Shown in pieces: positions 8,919-18,037 of a DNA stretch of 64,000 nt (the first letter of the stretch is position 1; each line of letters begins with the position of its first letter). Position numbers and translations under genes: made by a program. Under the pieces are notes generated by a model. It worked only from the letters and a program-made list of their open reading frames with translations, ran no database searches and was not told the DNA's origin. This DNA is from Bradyrhizobium sp. 170 (lineage in GTDB: Bacteria; Pseudomonadota; Alphaproteobacteria; Rhizobiales; Xanthobacteraceae). The stretch is taken from the NCBI RefSeq assembly GCF_023101085.1, contig NZ_CP064703.1, forward strand, positions 8,530,501 to 8,594,500, given 5' to 3'.

Positions 8919-8940
8919 TTTCTGAAATTTTTCTGATATT
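8919..8940. promoter_or_regulatory. tandem 11-bp direct repeat, candidate operator
   Basis: TTTCTGAAATT is followed at once by TTTCTGATATT, two 11-base units differing at one position, about 50 bases before the first ATG of the OmpR-type winged-helix gene. PhoB/OmpR-fold regulators typically bind head-to-tail repeats one helical turn apart, so this is a candidate site for autoregulation (inference). Confidence 0.55.
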
Positions 8941-8990
8941 CCGCGTGCCTGTGCGTTTGGGCACATTTTTGCGGTCGATCCGGGGACTAA

Positions 8991-10700
8991 ATGGGGACAG
9001 TTGCCGGTGGGAGAGGAACGGTGCTGCGCTTTTCCGGTTTTGAGCTCGATTCGGAGCGCGCCGAGCTGCGCGCACCCGATGGCGGGACGATCAGGCTCCG
9101 GCCCAAGACCCTGGAGATACTGCGGCTGCTCGCCAGCAATGCCGGCCGCGTCCTGAGCAAGCAGCAGTTGATGGAGGCGGTCTGGCCGAACGTCCATGTC
9201 GGCGAGGACAGCCTGTTCCAGTGCATCCGCGAAATCCGCACTGCGCTCGGCGACGACAAGCGCCAGGTGGTCCGGGTGATTTCGGGGCGCGGCTATCTGT
9301 TCCAGGCCGAGGTGACCGAGGTCCCCGTCCCTGCGGCGCCGGAAATTGCGCCCGTCAGCCCGCCGGCGACCGCCGCATCGGACACGAAGGCGGCCACCGA
9401 GACGAATAGTGAGCCCGCGAAACGGTTTTTCGACTTCAGCCGGCGCCGCAGCGCAGCCTTCGCTTCTGTCGCGGGGCTCGCCATCCTGTGCACGGCGGCC
9501 GCCGTGTGGATGTTGCGGCCCGGTCTGATCTTTGCGCGCGGGCCCACGACCATCACCGTGATGCCTATCGCAGACGCGAGCAACGACCCGCTCGCCGCCC
9601 AGATGGCCGCGAACGTCAGCGACCGTCTCGCCGATGGTCTGGCGAAGATCGAAAATATCCGCGTGCTGGTTCCGGAAGCGGCCGCACCGCAGGCAGACTT
9701 CGTGGTGAAGGGCGAACTGCAGAAGAGCGAACAGGCGTGGACCGTGCGGGCGCGCATGACCGGGACGGCTACCGGCGAGGTCAAGTGGACCGCTTCCTAT
9801 TCGGTCAGCATCACCCAAGACATGGACCTGCCGCTCCAGCAGTCGCGCCTTGCGGCAGGCGTGGGGCACGCGCTGGCGCTCCGTATCAACGAATTGCTGA
9901 ATGCCGACCCGCGATCCGCTGCGAAGAACAAGGTCGTGATCGAACAGGCGACTGCCCATATCAATCAGACCTCGCCGGAACGTTTTCAGGCGGCGCAGGC
10001 CATACTGGAGAGGGCGCTCGCCGAAGACCCTGACAATTCCGACGTTCAGGTCGCGCTCGCCGCGCTGCTGATGCGCGGTGTGCAGATGGTCTGGTTGAGT
10101 CCGGCGGAGCGCGAGGCGTCCGAAGCCAAGGCCGAGGCGATACTGCAACAGACGCTGCGGACAAAGCCGAATTACATTCCGGCGCACGAGGCCTATTGCC
10201 GCTTCCTCAACGCGACCAACCAGTTTCGCGCAAGTCTCGTGGCCTGCGCGCGGGCCCTGAGCTTCGACCCGTGGAACGGGATCGCGCTGTATCATGTCGG
10301 CCTTGCCCAGATCCAGACCGGACGTTTCGAGGACGCGCTGGCGACGTTCAAGCAGGCAGACCGGTTCGACACGCCGCAAGTGTCGCGCTGGACGTGGATG
10401 ATCGGTGCCGGCTGGGCCAACATGCTGATGGGCCGCGCCGAAGACGCCGTGCCGTGGCTACTGAAGTCGATCGCGATCACCTCCGCCAGCGGACGCACGC
10501 ATATGTTGCTTGCGGCGGCCTATCAGCAATTGGGAAAGACCGACGAAGCCAGAGCTGCGATGGAAAAAGGCCGTGAATTGCGGCCCGGCTCGACCGTGGG
10601 CAACGTCCCGACGCCCAAGAAGAACTCCAGTCCGGTCTACATCGAGGCGGCCGAACGGATCATGCAGTTGATGGCGGCGGCGGGGTTGCCGGAGAGCTGA
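8991..10700 (+). CDS. CadC-like transcriptional regulator with TPR repeats
   Basis: The first ~110 residues form a Trans_reg_C (OmpR/PhoB) winged helix, with LRPKTLEILRLLASNAGRVL, LMEAVWPNVHVGEDSLFQCI and the wing VVRVISGRGYLFQ. A Pro/Ala-rich linker leads to one membrane segment near residues 164-178 (AFASVAGLAILCTAA), then a periplasmic part with tetratricopeptide-like helices from about residue 310. This is the layout of ToxR/CadC-type one-component regulators. There is no receiver domain. A GTG at 9021 preceded by GAGAGGA is a credible alternative start that removes ten residues. Targets are unknown; the tandem repeat upstream may be its own site. Confidence 0.85.
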   Translation: MGTVAGGRGTVLRFSGFELDSERAELRAPDGGTIRLRPKTLEILRLLASNAGRVLSKQQLMEAVWPNVHVGEDSLFQCIREIRTALGDDKRQVVRVISGRGYLFQAEVTEVPVPAAPEIAPVSPPATAASDTKAATETNSEPAKRFFDFSRRRSAAFASVAGLAILCTAAAVWMLRPGLIFARGPTTITVMPIADASNDPLAAQMAANVSDRLADGLAKIENIRVLVPEAAAPQADFVVKGELQKSEQAWTVRARMTGTATGEVKWTASYSVSITQDMDLPLQQSRLAAGVGHALALRINELLNADPRSAAKNKVVIEQATAHINQTSPERFQAAQAILERALAEDPDNSDVQVALAALLMRGVQMVWLSPAEREASEAKAEAILQQTLRTKPNYIPAHEAYCRFLNATNQFRASLVACARALSFDPWNGIALYHVGLAQIQTGRFEDALATFKQADRFDTPQVSRWTWMIGAGWANMLMGRAEDAVPWLLKSIAITSASGRTHMLLAAAYQQLGKTDEARAAMEKGRELRPGSTVGNVPTPKKNSSPVYIEAAERIMQLMAAAGLPES

Positions 10701-10719
10701 CGTATTGCGCGCCCTGCGA

Positions 10720-11106
10720 TTATTCCGTCGCCTGGACCGGCAACGTGCTGTCCTGACCCCGGCAAGCTTCAGTCGCATCCCACCAGCTTCCCAGCGCATC
10801 AAGCAACGGCACGAGCTGGAGACCAGCCGGCGTCAGATCATATTCCACGCGCAACGGATATCCCTCGAATTCAGTGCGCGCGACAATGCCGGCGTCCTCC
10901 AGCTTGCGAAGCTCCAAAGTGAGCATTTTGTGCGAGATCGCGGGGTTGTCCCTGCGCAGATCGCTGAAGCGTTTCGTGCCCTGCTTCAGATAGTAGATCA
11001 GCAGGCCGGGCCAGCGACCGCTCACGACCTGCATCACTTCTTCGATGGGACAGCGGGAGACGAGATCTTTCATCTGATTACTCGTGGTTACAAAAAGGTG
11101 CGTCAT
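10720..11106 (-). CDS. HxlR family transcriptional regulator
   Basis: A 128-residue MarR-like winged-helix repressor of the HxlR type. Typical features are the N-terminal Cys in RCPIEEVMQVVSGRWPGLLIYYL, the recognition region KRFSDLRRDNPAISHKMLTLELRKLEDAGIV and the C-terminal YDLTPAGLQLVPLLDALG. The single conserved Cys often senses electrophiles or oxidants in this family. It is divergent from the glutathione S-transferase gene with only 76 bases between them, the usual layout for a regulator and its target. The start may be the ATG at 11073 rather than 11106; neither has a strong ribosome binding site. Confidence 0.85.
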   Translation of the reverse strand: MTHLFVTTSNQMKDLVSRCPIEEVMQVVSGRWPGLLIYYLKQGTKRFSDLRRDNPAISHKMLTLELRKLEDAGIVARTEFEGYPLRVEYDLTPAGLQLVPLLDALGSWWDATEACRGQDSTLPVQATE

Positions 11107-11182
11107 TTACTTGGGCAGCGCGATCCGTAGTTTCCAGCCACGCTGCGCAGCGTGATCAGCAGAAATCACGGAGAACATACCA

Positions 11183-11887
11183 ATGGAACCGATTCTTGTT
11201 TATGGCTTCCCGGCCGGAAGCTCGATGGGGCTTGTCGCCGCCCTCGAATGGCTTGGCAAACCCTATTCGCTCTGCCGCGTCGATATGCTCGGCGAGATGC
11301 GCGACGCTTCCTATGCCCGCATCAATGCCCGGCACGAAACGCCGGCCCTGATCACGGATGCAGGGCGGGTGCTGACCGAGACGATGGCGATCGCTGCCTG
11401 GCTCGAGGCAAGAGACAGCGAGCGGCGCATCAGCTTCGCGCCTCTGTCGCCGGAAGCGGACCGGATGCACCAGCTGATCGGCTTTGTTAACACGGGCTTC
11501 ACAGGCGCGTTCTCGCCGCTATGGGTCGCGCTGGAGATGGCGAAGCCGAACCCGCAAATGCAGGCATCGTTGCGCGAGTTCGGCGCCGCGCGGGTGATCG
11601 AGCGGCATGACAAGCTCGAGGCCATGATAGGAGATCATCCTTTTCTCGTCGGTGAGCACCCGACGCTGGCCGACGGCATTCTGGTCGGCGTCGCACGATG
11701 GCTCGACTTCCATCAGGTCGCCGATCCCTCACGCTGGCCGAAACTCGCCGCCCTGCGCCGCCGCATCGAGGCCGACCCCGCCGTGATCCATGCAACGGCG
11801 CTGGAGAACGGCGACATCAGTTCGGGCACAGGCGCCTGTGTCGGCCATATTCCGCTCGCAGATGTCATCGAGCGGTTCGGCGGCTGA
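11183..11887 (+). CDS. glutathione S-transferase family protein
   Basis: A 234-residue cytosolic GST. The N-terminal thioredoxin-like domain starts EPILVYGFPAGSSMGLVAALEWLGKPY and contains the glutathione-binding ETMAIAAWLEARD motif (in place of ESxAI). The all-helical C-terminal domain includes HPFLVGEHPTLADGILVGVARW, the usual N-capping box region. It probably conjugates or reduces an electrophilic compound. It faces the HxlR regulator across a short intergenic region, suggesting induction by an electrophile sensed by that protein (inference). Confidence 0.85.
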   Translation: MEPILVYGFPAGSSMGLVAALEWLGKPYSLCRVDMLGEMRDASYARINARHETPALITDAGRVLTETMAIAAWLEARDSERRISFAPLSPEADRMHQLIGFVNTGFTGAFSPLWVALEMAKPNPQMQASLREFGAARVIERHDKLEAMIGDHPFLVGEHPTLADGILVGVARWLDFHQVADPSRWPKLAALRRRIEADPAVIHATALENGDISSGTGACVGHIPLADVIERFGG

Positions 11888-11928
11888 GGCCACGGGCCGG
11901 CCTGGCAATGACGGCGGGGCGCAGAATC

Positions 11929-12017
11929 GTAGGGTGGGCAAAGGCGCGCTTCGCGCCGTGCCCACCATCCGGGACGTCGCTCGTAATGGTGGGCACGCTA
12001 TGCTTTGCCCACCCTAC
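11929..12017. repeat. inverted repeat, family A (GTAGGGTGGGCAAAG)
   Basis: Perfect 15-base arms GTAGGGTGGGCAAAG (11929-11943) and its complement (12003-12017) enclose two smaller hairpins, one GGCGCGCTTCGCGCC and one of GTGCCCACC with GGTGGGCAC. It fills the gap between the convergent GST and substrate-binding protein genes and may also act as a terminator. Elements of this look are common in Bradyrhizobium. Confidence 0.8.
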
Positions 12018-12065
12018 GAAGTTCTTACGCCGCGTTGTCGGTCGAACGACGTATCAATACCTGCC

Positions 12066-13595
12066 CTACTTCCACTTCGCCAAATAGAAGCGCGGCAGCT
12101 CGTCCGGGTACGGCGTGAAGTCGAGCTGCCTGGAGTGACCGTAGGTCGTCACATAGGTGTGCAGCGGCGCCCAGTAGGCCTGCTCGGTGATCTTCTTGAT
12201 CGCGGACGAATAGGCCTCCTTGCGCACTTCCGGACTTATGGTCGATCCGCCCTGGAGCAGCCATTTCTGCACGTCGGGATCGCGCGCGTAATCATCGGCG
12301 CCGCCGTCGAAGTAATTGGGAAGGATCGCCGAGACGTCGTTGATCGAATAGCTGCCCCAGCTTCCGAGATACATCCGCAATTCGCCTGCCTTGGCGCGCT
12401 GGATCAAGGCTGCCGTCTGGAGCTGGTTGAGCTTGGCGCGGATGCCGACCGCATGCAGGTAGTTCTGGACCGACGAACCCCATTGCGGCAGCACGTAACT
12501 GGCAAGCTCGACGTCGAAGCCATCGGGATAGCCGGCCTCTGCGAGAAGCTTCTTCGCCTTCGCCGGATCGTAGTCGTAGGCTACTGCGGCTTCGGCATCG
12601 CATCCGAACTGCGACGGGAAGCATGGCGCTGAAGGAACGCGGCTGCCGCCGGTGACAAGCTTGTCGGCAATCGCCTTGCGATCGATCGCATGCCAGATCG
12701 CCTGGCGCACCTTGAGCTTGGTCAGGGGATTGTCGGCGCCGGTGCGGCCGCCCGCGTCGAGCGAGAGAAAGCCGATCCGCATCGATTCCTTGCGCACGGC
12801 CTGCAGATGCGGCATCCGGTTCACGGGCTCGAGCTGGTCCGGGTTCATGTTCCAGATCCAGTCGGCGCGGCCGGCAAGCAACTCCGTCATTTCGGTCGTA
12901 GCGTCCGGCACGAAGCGCACGCTCATCTTCTTGATCGCAGGCTTGCCCTTGGGACTGCCGGCCCAGTAATCCTCGAACCGCTCGAAGTCGATGGAGACGC
13001 CGGACTCGACCCTGGTCATCTTGTAGGGGCCCGCGCCGACCGGCGCCTTGGCGTAGCCTTCGGCGCCGACCTTCTCGCGATAGGCCTTGGGATAGATCGG
13101 CAGCACCAGCGCGAAATATTCCAGCGCGGCCGGATTCGGCCGCTTCAGCTTGACGCGCACCGAAAGATCGCCGGTCTTCTCCGCCTTTTCGATCCAGTTG
13201 TAGTTCGACGGCGTCGACACGCGGCTCGCCGGATCGGCGACAAGGTTGACCGTATAGACCACGTCGTCGGCCGTGAACGCGCTGCCGTCGTGGAATTTTA
13301 CGCCCGGGCGCAGTGTAAACTCGATGGTGGTCGGATCCGGAAACTTCCACTCGGTTGCGAGCAGCGGCTCCAGCTTGAAAGTATCCGGATTGCGGTAGAC
13401 CAGCGCGTCCCAGCCCTGGTGGTGCATCACCACGCCGGTGCGCAGATTGTTGAAAAAGGGATCGACGTTGGGAAGCGCATCGCGCATCACGATCCGCAGC
13501 GTGTCGGCGGACTTCTGAGCGGCCGCGGGCAACGCACCGGCGCCCGATAGAACCGCGGCCAGAATGGCCGCACCGAGCTTGTTTTGCATACGCAT
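12066..13595 (-). CDS. ABC transporter substrate-binding protein (SBP_bac_5 family)
   Basis: A 509-residue periplasmic binding protein of the peptide/nickel/opine class. The start at 13595 follows GGAGAGGG and begins a signal peptide (KLGAAILAAVLSGAGALPAAA-QKSADTL). The mature part has the class signatures VDPFFNNLRTGVVMHHQGWDALVYRN and the FTLRPGVKFHDGSAFTADDVVYTVNLV stretch. It captures a ligand and hands it to the two permeases encoded upstream in the same operon. Ligand class cannot be told from sequence; short peptides are only the commonest case. It is the last gene of the five-gene set, 48 bases after the second ATPase. Confidence 0.9.
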   Translation of the reverse strand: MRMQNKLGAAILAAVLSGAGALPAAAQKSADTLRIVMRDALPNVDPFFNNLRTGVVMHHQGWDALVYRNPDTFKLEPLLATEWKFPDPTTIEFTLRPGVKFHDGSAFTADDVVYTVNLVADPASRVSTPSNYNWIEKAEKTGDLSVRVKLKRPNPAALEYFALVLPIYPKAYREKVGAEGYAKAPVGAGPYKMTRVESGVSIDFERFEDYWAGSPKGKPAIKKMSVRFVPDATTEMTELLAGRADWIWNMNPDQLEPVNRMPHLQAVRKESMRIGFLSLDAGGRTGADNPLTKLKVRQAIWHAIDRKAIADKLVTGGSRVPSAPCFPSQFGCDAEAAVAYDYDPAKAKKLLAEAGYPDGFDVELASYVLPQWGSSVQNYLHAVGIRAKLNQLQTAALIQRAKAGELRMYLGSWGSYSINDVSAILPNYFDGGADDYARDPDVQKWLLQGGSTISPEVRKEAYSSAIKKITEQAYWAPLHTYVTTYGHSRQLDFTPYPDELPRFYLAKWK

Positions 13596-13643
13596 ATCGC
13601 CCTCTCCATTATTGGTGTTTTGTGAAGTGGCGTGAAGCACGCC

Positions 13644-14594
13644 TTATGCCAGATGACACTCTGCCATTCCCTGGGGAGGCCGGACCATGCGCGTTGGTGC
13701 CTCATGGCGGCAGCGTTCGACCGCGATGCGGCAGCGCGGGTTGAACCGGCAGCCCGGCGGAATATTGGCGGGATCCGGCATGGCGTCGCCGAGGCCGATA
13801 TCAGGCACACCCTTGCCCGGCTCCGGCGTCAGCACGCTTTCCAGCAGCGCCTTCGTATAGGGGTGACGGGGCGTGCGAAACAGCGCGTCGGTTTCGTTGC
13901 GCTCGACGATCCGGCCGAGATACATCACCGCGACCTCGCTCGCGACGTGTTCCACGACGGCGAGATTGTGGCTGATGAAGAGGTAGGTCAGCCCGAGATC
14001 GCGGCGCAGATCGGCAAGCAGATTGAGGATTTGCGCCTGCACCGAGACGTCGAGCGCGCTGGTCGGCTCGTCGCAGATCACGATCCGCGGCTCGAGCACC
14101 AGCGCACGCGCAATCGCCGCACGCTGGCGCTGTCCGCCGGACAATTGCGCCGGCATGCGCTCGCCCATCGCGGCCGACAGCCCGACGCGCTCGAGAATGC
14201 CGCCGACGCGGCGCTCGACCTCGGCGCGCGAGAACGTGCCCTGCGCGGTCAGCGGCAGGGCGACGATGTCCTTGATGCGCCGGCGCGGATTGAGCGAGGC
14301 AAACGGATCCTGGAACACAGGCTGGATCAGCCGGGCACGCGCCTTGCGGTCGAGGTCGAACAGGCGCTTGCCGTCGACCAAAACGGTCCCTGCTGTCGGC
14401 TTGAGCAATCCGAGGATCATGCGCGCGAGCGTGGATTTGCCGCATCCGGACTCGCCGACGATGCCGAGCACGCTGCCGGCCGGCACGCTGAACGTGACAT
14501 CGTCGACCGCGACCACGCGCTTTTCCGCCGACATCAAGCCGGTGTGGACGCGGAATTCGCACCGCAGGTTCTCAACCTCGATCGCGGCGGTCAT
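13644..14594 (-). CDS. oligopeptide-type ABC transporter ATP-binding protein (DppF/OppF-like)
   Basis: A 316-residue ABC ATPase with Walker [10 protein letters not shown], signature LSGGQRQRAAIARAL, Walker B IVICDEPTSALD and the switch His in LFISHNLAVV. The C-terminal oligopeptide-transporter extension holds four Cys near CRFNPRCRIAVERCRHE, which in this family often ligates an Fe-S cluster or metal. The ATG at 14594 overlaps the stop of the first ATPase gene (ATGA), fixing the start. It powers import together with the first ATPase and the two permeases. Confidence 0.92.
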   Translation of the reverse strand: MTAAIEVENLRCEFRVHTGLMSAEKRVVAVDDVTFSVPAGSVLGIVGESGCGKSTLARMILGLLKPTAGTVLVDGKRLFDLDRKARARLIQPVFQDPFASLNPRRRIKDIVALPLTAQGTFSRAEVERRVGGILERVGLSAAMGERMPAQLSGGQRQRAAIARALVLEPRIVICDEPTSALDVSVQAQILNLLADLRRDLGLTYLFISHNLAVVEHVASEVAVMYLGRIVERNETDALFRTPRHPYTKALLESVLTPEPGKGVPDIGLGDAMPDPANIPPGCRFNPRCRIAVERCRHEAPTRMVRPPQGMAECHLA

Positions 14595-15571
14595 GCGGGT
14601 TGCAGCTCCGCCCAGTCCGGCTCGAGCCGGCAAAGATAGTCGTGCACATCGCCTGCCTGCCGCCGCGGAATCGCGCGCGCGCAAGTCTCGTCGGCGTGGG
14701 CGCAGCGCGAGCGAAAGGCGCAGCCGGCAAAGCCCGCCCCGATCGCCGGCACGACGCCGGGAATCGAACCGAGCGGCCGGTCGCGCTGCACGCGGCCCGG
14801 TACCGGCACACAGGACAACAGGCCGCGCGTGTAAGGGTGTTGCGGCGCACGGAACAATTCGGCGGTCGGCGCACGCTCCACCACCTCGCCGGCATACATG
14901 ACAGACACGTGGTCGGCGACGCGCGCGACGATGCCGAGGTCGTGGGTGATCAGCAGGATCGAGAGGCCGAACTCGCGCTTGAGGTTGGCGAGCAGCCGCA
15001 GGATCTGCGCCTGCACGGTGACGTCTAGCGCGGTGGTCGGCTCGTCGGCGATCAGTAATTCAGGATCGCACATCAGCGCCATCGCGATCATGACGCGCTG
15101 ACGCAAGCCGCCCGAGAGCTGGTGCGGGAACTGGCCGAGCCGCATGCCGGGTGCGGTGATGCCGACGCGGCCCATCAGTTCGGCGGCGCGGTCAAGCGCC
15201 GCAGCGCGCGAGCCTCCCTTGTGGCGCGTCAGCACCTCCGCCATCTGCGAGCCGATCGTAAACGCCGGGTTGAGGCTGGTCATCGGCTCCTGGAAGATCA
15301 TCGCCATGCGATTGCCGCGCAACCGCGCCATCTCGCGGTCCGACAGCGAGGTGAGGTCGGTGCCGGAAAAGCTCATCTGTTTCGCCGAACGCTGGCCACC
15401 GCGCGCGAGCAGGCTCATCACCGCCAGCGCGCTCACCGACTTGCCGCAGCCGGATTCGCCGACCAGGCAATGGGTCTCGCCCTTCTCGACCCGGAACGAG
15501 GCGCCGCGCACCGCCGCGGTGCGGCCGCCGAACGTCACCTGCAGCTCCTCGACCTCCAACAGCGCGCTCAT
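14591..15571 (-). CDS. oligopeptide-type ABC transporter ATP-binding protein (DppD/OppD-like)
   Basis: A 326-residue ABC ATPase that begins [20 protein letters not shown]. It has Walker [12 protein letters not shown]-loop [12 protein letters not shown], signature [15 protein letters not shown], Walker [13 protein letters not shown] and switch [10 protein letters not shown]. Its C-terminal extension has Cys at [16 protein letters not shown]. The ATG at 15571 overlaps the stop of the permease gene upstream (ATGA). The same frame stays open far upstream across the permease gene, but that part is out-of-frame with the real permease and is not coding. It forms the heterodimeric motor with the second ATPase. 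Confidence 0.92.
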   Translation of the reverse strand: MSALLEVEELQVTFGGRTAAVRGASFRVEKGETHCLVGESGCGKSVSALAVMSLLARGGQRSAKQMSFSGTDLTSLSDREMARLRGNRMAMIFQEPMTSLNPAFTIGSQMAEVLTRHKGGSRAAALDRAAELMGRVGITAPGMRLGQFPHQLSGGLRQRVMIAMALMCDPELLIADEPTTALDVTVQAQILRLLANLKREFGLSILLITHDLGIVARVADHVSVMYAGEVVERAPTAELFRAPQHPYTRGLLSCVPVPGRVQRDRPLGSIPGVVPAIGAGFAGCAFRSRCAHADETCARAIPRRQAGDVHDYLCRLEPDWAELQPA

Positions 15572-16449
15572 CGCAGCCGCTCCGCGCCGAGCAGGTTGCG
15601 CAGTCCGTCGCCGACCAGATTGATGCCGAGCACCAGAACAGCCAGCGCGACGCCGGGGATCATGATCACCCAAGGTGAAAAGAACATGTAATCCTTGCCC
15701 TCGGCGATCATCAGCCCCCAGGACGGCAGCGGCGGCGGCACGCCGAGGCCGAGGAACGACAAGGCGGCTTCGAGCAGGATCGCCAGCGCCATCTCCAGCG
15801 TTGCCACCACGGCGAGATGGCTGGCGATGTTCGGCAGGATCTCCCTGATGAGGATATGCGCCGTCGAGGCTCCGGCGCACCAGGCCGCGCTGACATAGTC
15901 GTGGTTGCGAACCTGCATGGTGGTGGCGCGCGCCACCACCGCGAAGCGATCCCACAACAACAGCCCAAGGGTCGCCACGACGAGCCCGAGGCCCGACCCC
16001 ATCAGCCCGACCACCGCGAGCGCGACCAGCACGACGGGGATAGACAGCCGCGTCGTAATGGCGAACAGCACGACATCGTCGACGCGGCCGCCGAAGAAGC
16101 CGCCGAGAACGCCGAGCGTGATACCGATCACCCCCGACGTGATCACCGTCATGATGCCGATCAGGAGCGAAATGCGCGCGCCATAAACCAGCCGCGCCAG
16201 ATAATCCCGCCCGAGCTGGTCGGTGCCGAGCAGGTGTCCCGCCTGGGTACCCTCCATCCAGAACGGCGGCTTGAGACGGTTGCCGAGATCTTGCGTGAAC
16301 GGATCCTGCGGCACCAGCGCGTTGCCGATGACCGCGGCTGCGACGACCAGCGCGACGATGGCGATCCCGATCGCAAAGCCGGCGGTGCCGATGCGCGACG
16401 CACCGACACTCGAAGGCTGGGGGGCCTGAATGGCAATCGGTTCGCTCAT
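15568..16449 (-). CDS. peptide/nickel-type ABC transporter permease (DppC/OppC-like)
   Basis: A 293-residue inner-membrane protein with about six membrane helices. After an N-terminal helix (GFAIGIAIVALVVAAAVIGNAL) comes the DppC hallmark PFWMEGTQAGHLLGTDQLGRDYLARLVYGARISL. The EAA coupling loop appears near EAALSFLGLGVPPPLPSWGLMI. Its ATG overlaps the stop of the partner permease and its stop overlaps the ATPase start, so the whole cassette is translationally coupled. With the partner it forms the channel for the captured ligand. Confidence 0.92.
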   Translation of the reverse strand: MSEPIAIQAPQPSSVGASRIGTAGFAIGIAIVALVVAAAVIGNALVPQDPFTQDLGNRLKPPFWMEGTQAGHLLGTDQLGRDYLARLVYGARISLLIGIMTVITSGVIGITLGVLGGFFGGRVDDVVLFAITTRLSIPVVLVALAVVGLMGSGLGLVVATLGLLLWDRFAVVARATTMQVRNHDYVSAAWCAGASTAHILIREILPNIASHLAVVATLEMALAILLEAALSFLGLGVPPPLPSWGLMIAEGKDYMFFSPWVIMIPGVALAVLVLGINLVGDGLRNLLGAERLR

Positions 16450-17363
16450 CCCGTGCGCAGCCTCGGATCGAGCAGTGAATTGAGGATGTCGGCCAAGAGA
16501 GTGAGGCCGATGTAGAACACGGCAAGCACCAGCACCACCGCCTGCACGACGGGGAAATCATTCTTGGCGATACTCTCCCAGCCGAGATAGCCGACGCCAT
16601 GCAGCGCGAACACCGTCTCGATCACGATCGAGCCGCCCAGCATGAAGCCGAGCTGGACCGCGGCAATCGACACGACCGGAATGGCGGCGTTGCGCAGCGC
16701 ATGCTTGAAGATGATGCGCGCCCGCGACAGGCCTTTTGCGCGCGCGGTGCGGATGTAATCAGAGGCCATCGCCTCGATCATCCCCGAGCGCGTCAGCCGC
16801 GTCAGCGCCGGGATCGCCGTGAAGGCGAGCACGATCCCCGGCATCACGAAATGCTGCCAGGTGCCGGTGCCCGAGATCGGCAGCACCCCGAGCTGCAGGC
16901 CGAGCACGATCATCAGGATCAGTGCGAGCCAGAAGCTCGGCACCGCCTGCCCGACCATCGTGAACAGGGTGACGCTGCGATCGATCCAGGTGTTTTCGCG
17001 CAGCGCCGCCAGTATGCCGAGTGGAATCGAGATGACCAACGCAAGGCTCAGGCCCACGAGACCGAGCGTGAGCGTGATCGGCAGGCGCTTCTGGATCAGG
17101 TTCGCCACGCTGTCCTTGAAGAAATAGCTCTGGCCGAAATCGCCGACCATGGCGCGGCCGGTCCAGGCGAAGAACTGCACGTAGAGCGGGCGATCGAGGC
17201 CATAGGCCTTGCGCACGATTTCGACGTCGGCTTGCGTTGCCGAAGGGCCGGCGATCGAAATGGCGAGGTCGCCGGACAGCCGCGTCAGCAGGAATGCGAG
17301 CGTCATCACGGTGAGCGCGACCAGCACACCGATAGCAAGACGCCGGGCAATCAGACGCAACAT
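16446..17363 (-). CDS. peptide/nickel-type ABC transporter permease (DppB/OppB-like)
   Basis: A 305-residue inner-membrane permease and the first gene of the importer operon. Family marks are the N-terminal helix MLRLIARRLAIGVLVALTVM, the segment YGLDRPLYVQFFAWTGRAMVGDFGQSY, and the EAA loop SDYIRTARAKGLSRARIIFKHALRNA. It pairs with the DppC-like permease; its stop overlaps that gene's ATG. No regulator gene is adjacent; any promoter must lie in the 670-base stretch to the right. Confidence 0.92.
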   Translation of the reverse strand: MLRLIARRLAIGVLVALTVMTLAFLLTRLSGDLAISIAGPSATQADVEIVRKAYGLDRPLYVQFFAWTGRAMVGDFGQSYFFKDSVANLIQKRLPITLTLGLVGLSLALVISIPLGILAALRENTWIDRSVTLFTMVGQAVPSFWLALILMIVLGLQLGVLPISGTGTWQHFVMPGIVLAFTAIPALTRLTRSGMIEAMASDYIRTARAKGLSRARIIFKHALRNAAIPVVSIAAVQLGFMLGGSIVIETVFALHGVGYLGWESIAKNDFPVVQAVVLVLAVFYIGLTLLADILNSLLDPRLRTG

Positions 17364-18037
17364 CTACAACATCCCCAAAACCGACCAGCACGCCCCCACG
17401 TTCTCAGGCCGGCAAAGCAAACGCAACGGTGTCACCAAACTGTCGTCCCATGCAAGAGCGAGTTGACGATTGCCACGATTGCCCACCGCAACGATCCCCA
17501 TTGCGATGATTGCAATCTGCGTGCCACGGCAATCCCCGGTCTCACGAGTCCCGATAAGGTTTAGCGGCCGAAGAAATTCGAGCGAATTCAATATCCCTGG
17601 TTCCAGAATACGGGCCATGCAGGGACCGCATCGGAGACACCAAGGTCCGTGGACTCGAAGCCTGCGCCCATTTTTCGAGCGAACTGAGCCGAGATGGCTC
17701 ACACGGCCGCCGGTTGTGCGGTGTCAGGGCTCATCGGCAGCGAACGAGTCCGAGCTGGTGTCTTGCTTGCGGCGCTCGCGATGCTGCCCGGCAGCTTGGC
17801 CCACACCTATGCGGAGATCTTCGCTTGCGTCGTTCGGGGCCGCACTCGGTCTCATGCTGCCGGGCAGTGCGTGCGGTCGATCATTTTTTGCGGACTCCCT
17901 CAGGGAAAAAACGCGAGTCATCCGTCCTATTCCGTGACGTCCAAATTTTGTCTCAGTCCGCATCGCAGGATTGACGCAATCTCGAACGACCGTCGCGGCC
18001 CGCGCATTTGCAGCCGAGGCGCCGTTGAGGGGGAATG
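17364..18037. other. intergenic stretch, no supported gene
   Basis: This stretch separates the leftward importer operon from the rightward membrane protein gene, so it should hold both promoters. It contains GCTGCCCGGCAGC (17783-17795) and a near copy GCTGCCGGGCAGTGC (from 17856), a pair about 73 bases apart. A frame from 17694 is open for 114 codons but has poor composition and no ribosome binding site. Confidence 0.45.

Noticed and set aside
14591..16600. Apparent 669-residue permease-ATPase fusion
   Set aside because: Only the part from 15571 encodes the ATPase; the upstream part is out of frame with the real DppC-like permease, whose stop overlaps the ATPase ATG.
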